5,780 nucleotides of DNA from Deltaproteobacteria bacterium CG_4_8_14_3_um_filter_43_13 (GTDB taxonomy: Bacteria > Desulfobacterota > UBA8473): positions 1 to 5,780 of the forward strand of contig PFIF01000095.1 of NCBI GenBank assembly GCA_002782605.1, in the 5' to 3' direction. The notes under the pieces are model-generated. The model was not told the DNA's origin and ran no database searches. It saw only the letters and a program-made list of their open reading frames with translations. The translations under genes and the position numbers were made by a program. How positions within the stretch are numbered: the stretch's first letter is position 1; each line of letters starts with the position of its first letter. Shown piece by piece: positions 3,175 through 5,780 of this stretch.

Positions 3175-5780
3175 ATGAAACTAAACGAAAATCAACTGAA
3201 GGCAGTTACCCATGTAAACGGTCCGCTCTTGATTATTGCCGGAGCAGGCACAGGCAAGACCAGTGTAATTGCCCATCGGATAGCCAATTTGATTGAAAAC
3301 GAAGGCGTAAATCCTGCGAATATCCTTGCACTGACCTTTTCCAATAAGGCGGCTGAAGAGATGAGGAACAGGGTTGAGGGACTTATTGCATCAAGTCATG
3401 ACGATATATGGATCAGCACCTTCCATTCCTTCTGCGCAGAGGTCTTAAGGGAGAATGCCCTGGAATTCGGCTTAAGTCCTTTTTTCAGACTCATCACCGA
3501 AGCAGATCAGCTCTCCTTTATGGTTGCGAATATCGACAGGCTGGATTTAAAGTATTATGAAATCAAAGGAACCCCTCACGGCTTTATGAAACAGATGCTG
3601 GACATTATCTCCCGTGCCAAAGATGAGATGATAACGGCAGATGATTATACCCGGTTTGCCAAAAGATTAGCCCGTTCAGATGGGGAAAAGGACTTGAATA
3701 CACTGAAGATCAGTGAAGTGGCCGGTGTCTATTCCGTCTATCAAAAACTCCTCCTGGAGCACGACTTTGTGGATTTTGGCGACCTCATCCTGTATACCCT
3801 TCGTGGTTTCAAGGAAAAGCCCCATCTCCTTATTCAATATCAGCAGAGATTTCAGTATATACTGGTGGATGAATTTCAGGATACCAATTTTGCCCAGGGT
3901 CAGTTGTTGGATATCCTGTCAGCATCCCACAGGAACATCTGTGTGGTGGGCGACGATGACCAGAGTATTTACAGATTCCGGGGGGGCTCCATAAAGAACA
4001 TCCTGGATTTTGAGACAAGGTACCCCGATGCCAGGATTGTAACCCTGGATGAGAACTACAGATCGCCCCAGGAGATACTGGATGCCTCCCATGCCCTGAT
4101 AGCCCATAACCGTTCCAGACTGGATAAAAGATTAAAGGCTGCTGCTGACAAGAACCTGCACAATACCAATCCCATCACACACCTCTCCTTTAGCAATGAT
4201 AAGGAGCAGGCAGATTATCTCGTATCGGAGATCCAAAACCTTTTAGCGCAGGATAAAACCCTCAGTCTCTCTGACATAGCGGTCCTTATGAGAAGCATCA
4301 AGACCCAATCAAAGCCTGTAGTTACTGCTCTGGAAAGGGCGGGAATCCCCTATAACCTCATTGGCGGTTCAGGGTTCTTTGAAAGAAAAGAGGTAAGGGA
4401 TATCCTCTCCTGGATGAAGGCCATAGATAACCCCTTTGACACAGAAAACCTTATAAGGGCTATCCATACTTCACCATTTAAGATAGCCCCCATCCATGTA
4501 TGCCGTATATCAAACTGGGCAAGAAGCAGTTCGGACATAAACCTCTATGATGCCTTAAAGGAGGTGGATTCTGTTGCAAATCTGGAGAATGGAGTAACCG
4601 AAGAGGTTCACTCCTTTCAACGCTTGCTTCAGGGATTGACAGATCAAAAAGAGGATTTGACAGCAGGGGAAATGGTCAGGCAGATAATCGATAAGATTGG
4701 GTACAGGGGGGGACTGCTCCAGACAGGCGCCAGGGAATATATGACTGGTTTGACCAACCTCCAGAAGCTTGAAAGTATGGCAGAGGATTACTCTTCTATT
4801 GAGGGTTATTCCAACCTGAGGTCTTTTCTCAGATACCTGACCTATCTCATGCTTTCAAGTGAAAAGCCTCCCGATCTCCCTCTATTCGATGCAGTCAACG
4901 TGATGACCATTCACCAGGCCAAGGGTCTTGAGTTCAGGGTCGTGTTTGTGACAGATCTTGCCCAGTCCAGGTTCCCCGGCAGAAGACGCTCCCTACCCAT
5001 TGACCTTCCGGATGAACTTCTTAAAGAAGAGCTGCCTGACGCTTCATCCAGAGAACTCCATCTGAATGAAGAGAGACGCCTGTTTTATGTTGGAATGACC
5101 AGGGCTAAAGAGAAGCTTCGCCTCTTTCATGTAGAAAGGTATAAAGAAGACCAAAAGGAAAATAAACCATCCCAGTTCCTGGGAGAGGCAATGGGAGAAA
5201 GCCTAATTAAGGGATCAAGGATTCAAGGGTTCAAGGATTCAAGGATTCAAGGGTTGGAAGGTTCAAGGGTTAAAGGGTTGATTCCTACCTCTACCTCTTT
5301 AACGGGTAAGGAGAAGCCCGCCCCCAAAGACCAGGAGTCTTATATAGAGTTCCTGCCCATCACAGATGGTGGTCTGGATATTACCTTCTCAGCCCTGGAT
5401 ACCTACGACAAATGTCCCCTAAAGTTTAAGTATTCATTTATTTACAAAATCCCTCGAAAACCTACTATCAATATGAGGGTTGGCAGCCTATTGCATAGGG
5501 TTTTAGAGCATTTTCATAAAAACTATACCAGAAAAGAGGCTTCTGTGGAAGATCTCTTGAGATTGTTTGAAGAGGCATGGAAGATGGCCCGGCTGCCTGG
5601 CTCGATTCAATGGAGACAATTCAAGGGAAAGGCAATAACAGGATTAACCGACTATTATGACGATTTTAAGCTGGACAGCAATAAACCAGAGTATTTTGAA
5701 AGGCCATTTACCTTGAAGGTGGAAAAACACAGGGTAAAAGGCAGGGTGGACAGGGTAGATATTACAGAAACTGGCGGTTA
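3175..5780 (+). CDS. UvrD/Rep-type SF1 DNA helicase with C-terminal PD-(D/E)XK nuclease domain (cut by right edge)
   Basis: The first 868 codons of a 3'-5' DNA translocase fused to a RecB-family nuclease, probably acting on broken or stalled-fork DNA. All SF1A motifs are intact: Q-motif LNENQLKAV (3-11), Walker A GAGTGKT (23-29), motif Ia LTFSNKAAEEM (53-63), Ib TFHSFC (82-87), Walker B LVDEFQDT (230-237), III GDDDQSIYRFRGG (259-271), IV NYRS (294-297), V MTIHQAKGLEF (577-587), VI EERRLFYVGMTRAKE (632-646). A linker (about 660-730) contains a peptide encoded by an 8-bp DNA repeat. The nuclease part begins with FSALDTYDKCPLKFKY (738-753), then GSLLHRVLE with His774 and GRVDRVD with probable metal ligand Asp859. 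The expected D-x-K step lies past the edge. The final two bases, TA, leave the last codon unresolved, so a stop there cannot be excluded. The ATG at 3175 fits because the Q-motif starts at residue 3. The architecture resembles AdnA/AdnB and, more distantly, AddA. No partner subunit is visible. Confidence 0.93.
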   Translation, partial: MKLNENQLKAVTHVNGPLLIIAGAGTGKTSVIAHRIANLIENEGVNPANILALTFSNKAAEEMRNRVEGLIASSHDDIWISTFHSFCAEVLRENALEFGLSPFFRLITEADQLSFMVANIDRLDLKYYEIKGTPHGFMKQMLDIISRAKDEMITADDYTRFAKRLARSDGEKDLNTLKISEVAGVYSVYQKLLLEHDFVDFGDLILYTLRGFKEKPHLLIQYQQRFQYILVDEFQDTNFAQGQLLDILSASHRNICVVGDDDQSIYRFRGGSIKNILDFETRYPDARIVTLDENYRSPQEILDASHALIAHNRSRLDKRLKAAADKNLHNTNPITHLSFSNDKEQADYLVSEIQNLLAQDKTLSLSDIAVLMRSIKTQSKPVVTALERAGIPYNLIGGSGFFERKEVRDILSWMKAIDNPFDTENLIRAIHTSPFKIAPIHVCRISNWARSSSDINLYDALKEVDSVANLENGVTEEVHSFQRLLQGLTDQKEDLTAGEMVRQIIDKIGYRGGLLQTGAREYMTGLTNLQKLESMAEDYSSIEGYSNLRSFLRYLTYLMLSSEKPPDLPLFDAVNVMTIHQAKGLEFRVVFVTDLAQSRFPGRRRSLPIDLPDELLKEELPDASSRELHLNEERRLFYVGMTRAKEKLRLFHVERYKEDQKENKPSQFLGEAMGESLIKGSRIQGFKDSRIQGLEGSRVKGLIPTSTSLTGKEKPAPKDQESYIEFLPITDGGLDITFSALDTYDKCPLKFKYSFIYKIPRKPTINMRVGSLLHRVLEHFHKNYTRKEASVEDLLRLFEEAWKMARLPGSIQWRQFKGKAITGLTDYYDDFKLDSNKPEYFERPFTLKVEKHRVKGRVDRVDITETGG
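5213..5280 (+). repeat. 8-bp tandem repeat inside the helicase-nuclease coding sequence
   Basis: Eight complete 8-base units and a half unit follow each other without a gap. The units are GATCAAGG, ATTCAAGG (three copies), GTTCAAGG (two), GTTGGAAG and GTTAAAGG, then GTTG. The commonest form is (A/G)TTCAAGG. Because 8 is not a multiple of 3, the repeat is read in all three phases, giving an 8-residue period at protein level (for example IQGFKDSR, residues 683-690). The encoded stretch covers about residues 680-702, between helicase motif VI and the nuclease domain. The frame stays open through it. Confidence 0.9.

Overview
This window looks like bacterial chromosome of moderate GC content (an impression, not a computed value). 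The genes are ordinary housekeeping and signalling genes. AGG and AGA are the preferred arginine codons, the promoters look like standard sigma-70 sites with 17-bp spacers, and two short tandem-repeat tracts (7 bp and 8 bp periods) are present. Together these would fit an uncultivated anaerobic lineage such as Desulfobacterota or Nitrospirota. That placement is a weak inference; no 16S or other marker is present.

Layout from left to right. (1) Positions 1-1181, minus strand: a folate-biosynthesis pair. A complete glutamine amidotransferase subunit (pabA-type) is followed after 9 nt by a GTG-started aminodeoxychorismate synthase component I (pabB-type), which runs off the left edge. A good minus-strand promoter lies just upstream of pabA. 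(2) Positions 1328-1509, plus strand: a tRNA-Arg gene with anticodon CCT, a near-consensus promoter in front and a T-run behind. (3) Positions 1650-2654, minus strand: a cyclic-di-GMP phosphodiesterase with a DUF3391 N-terminal domain and an intact HD-GYP domain. (4) Positions 2655-3174: a 520-nt gap between divergent genes. It holds a 7-bp-period repeat that is also an imperfect palindrome, then a stretch in which I see nothing, then a good plus-strand promoter. (5) Positions 3175-5780, plus strand: a large UvrD-type SF1 helicase with a C-terminal PD-(D/E)XK nuclease domain, cut by the right edge.

The genes are not one operon and do not form an obvious common pathway. PabA and PabB act together, with PabA supplying ammonia to PabB to make aminodeoxychorismate from chorismate. 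The tRNA-Arg(CCT) reads AGG, a codon used heavily in the neighbouring genes. The HD-GYP protein and the helicase-nuclease each appear to have their own transcription unit.

I do not see a clearly new multi-gene system. The most unusual feature is the 8-bp tandem repeat (5213-5280) lying in frame inside the helicase gene, exactly between the last helicase motif and the nuclease domain. It looks like an intergenic-type repeat that has become a protein linker. The second is the palindromic heptamer array at 2755-2803.
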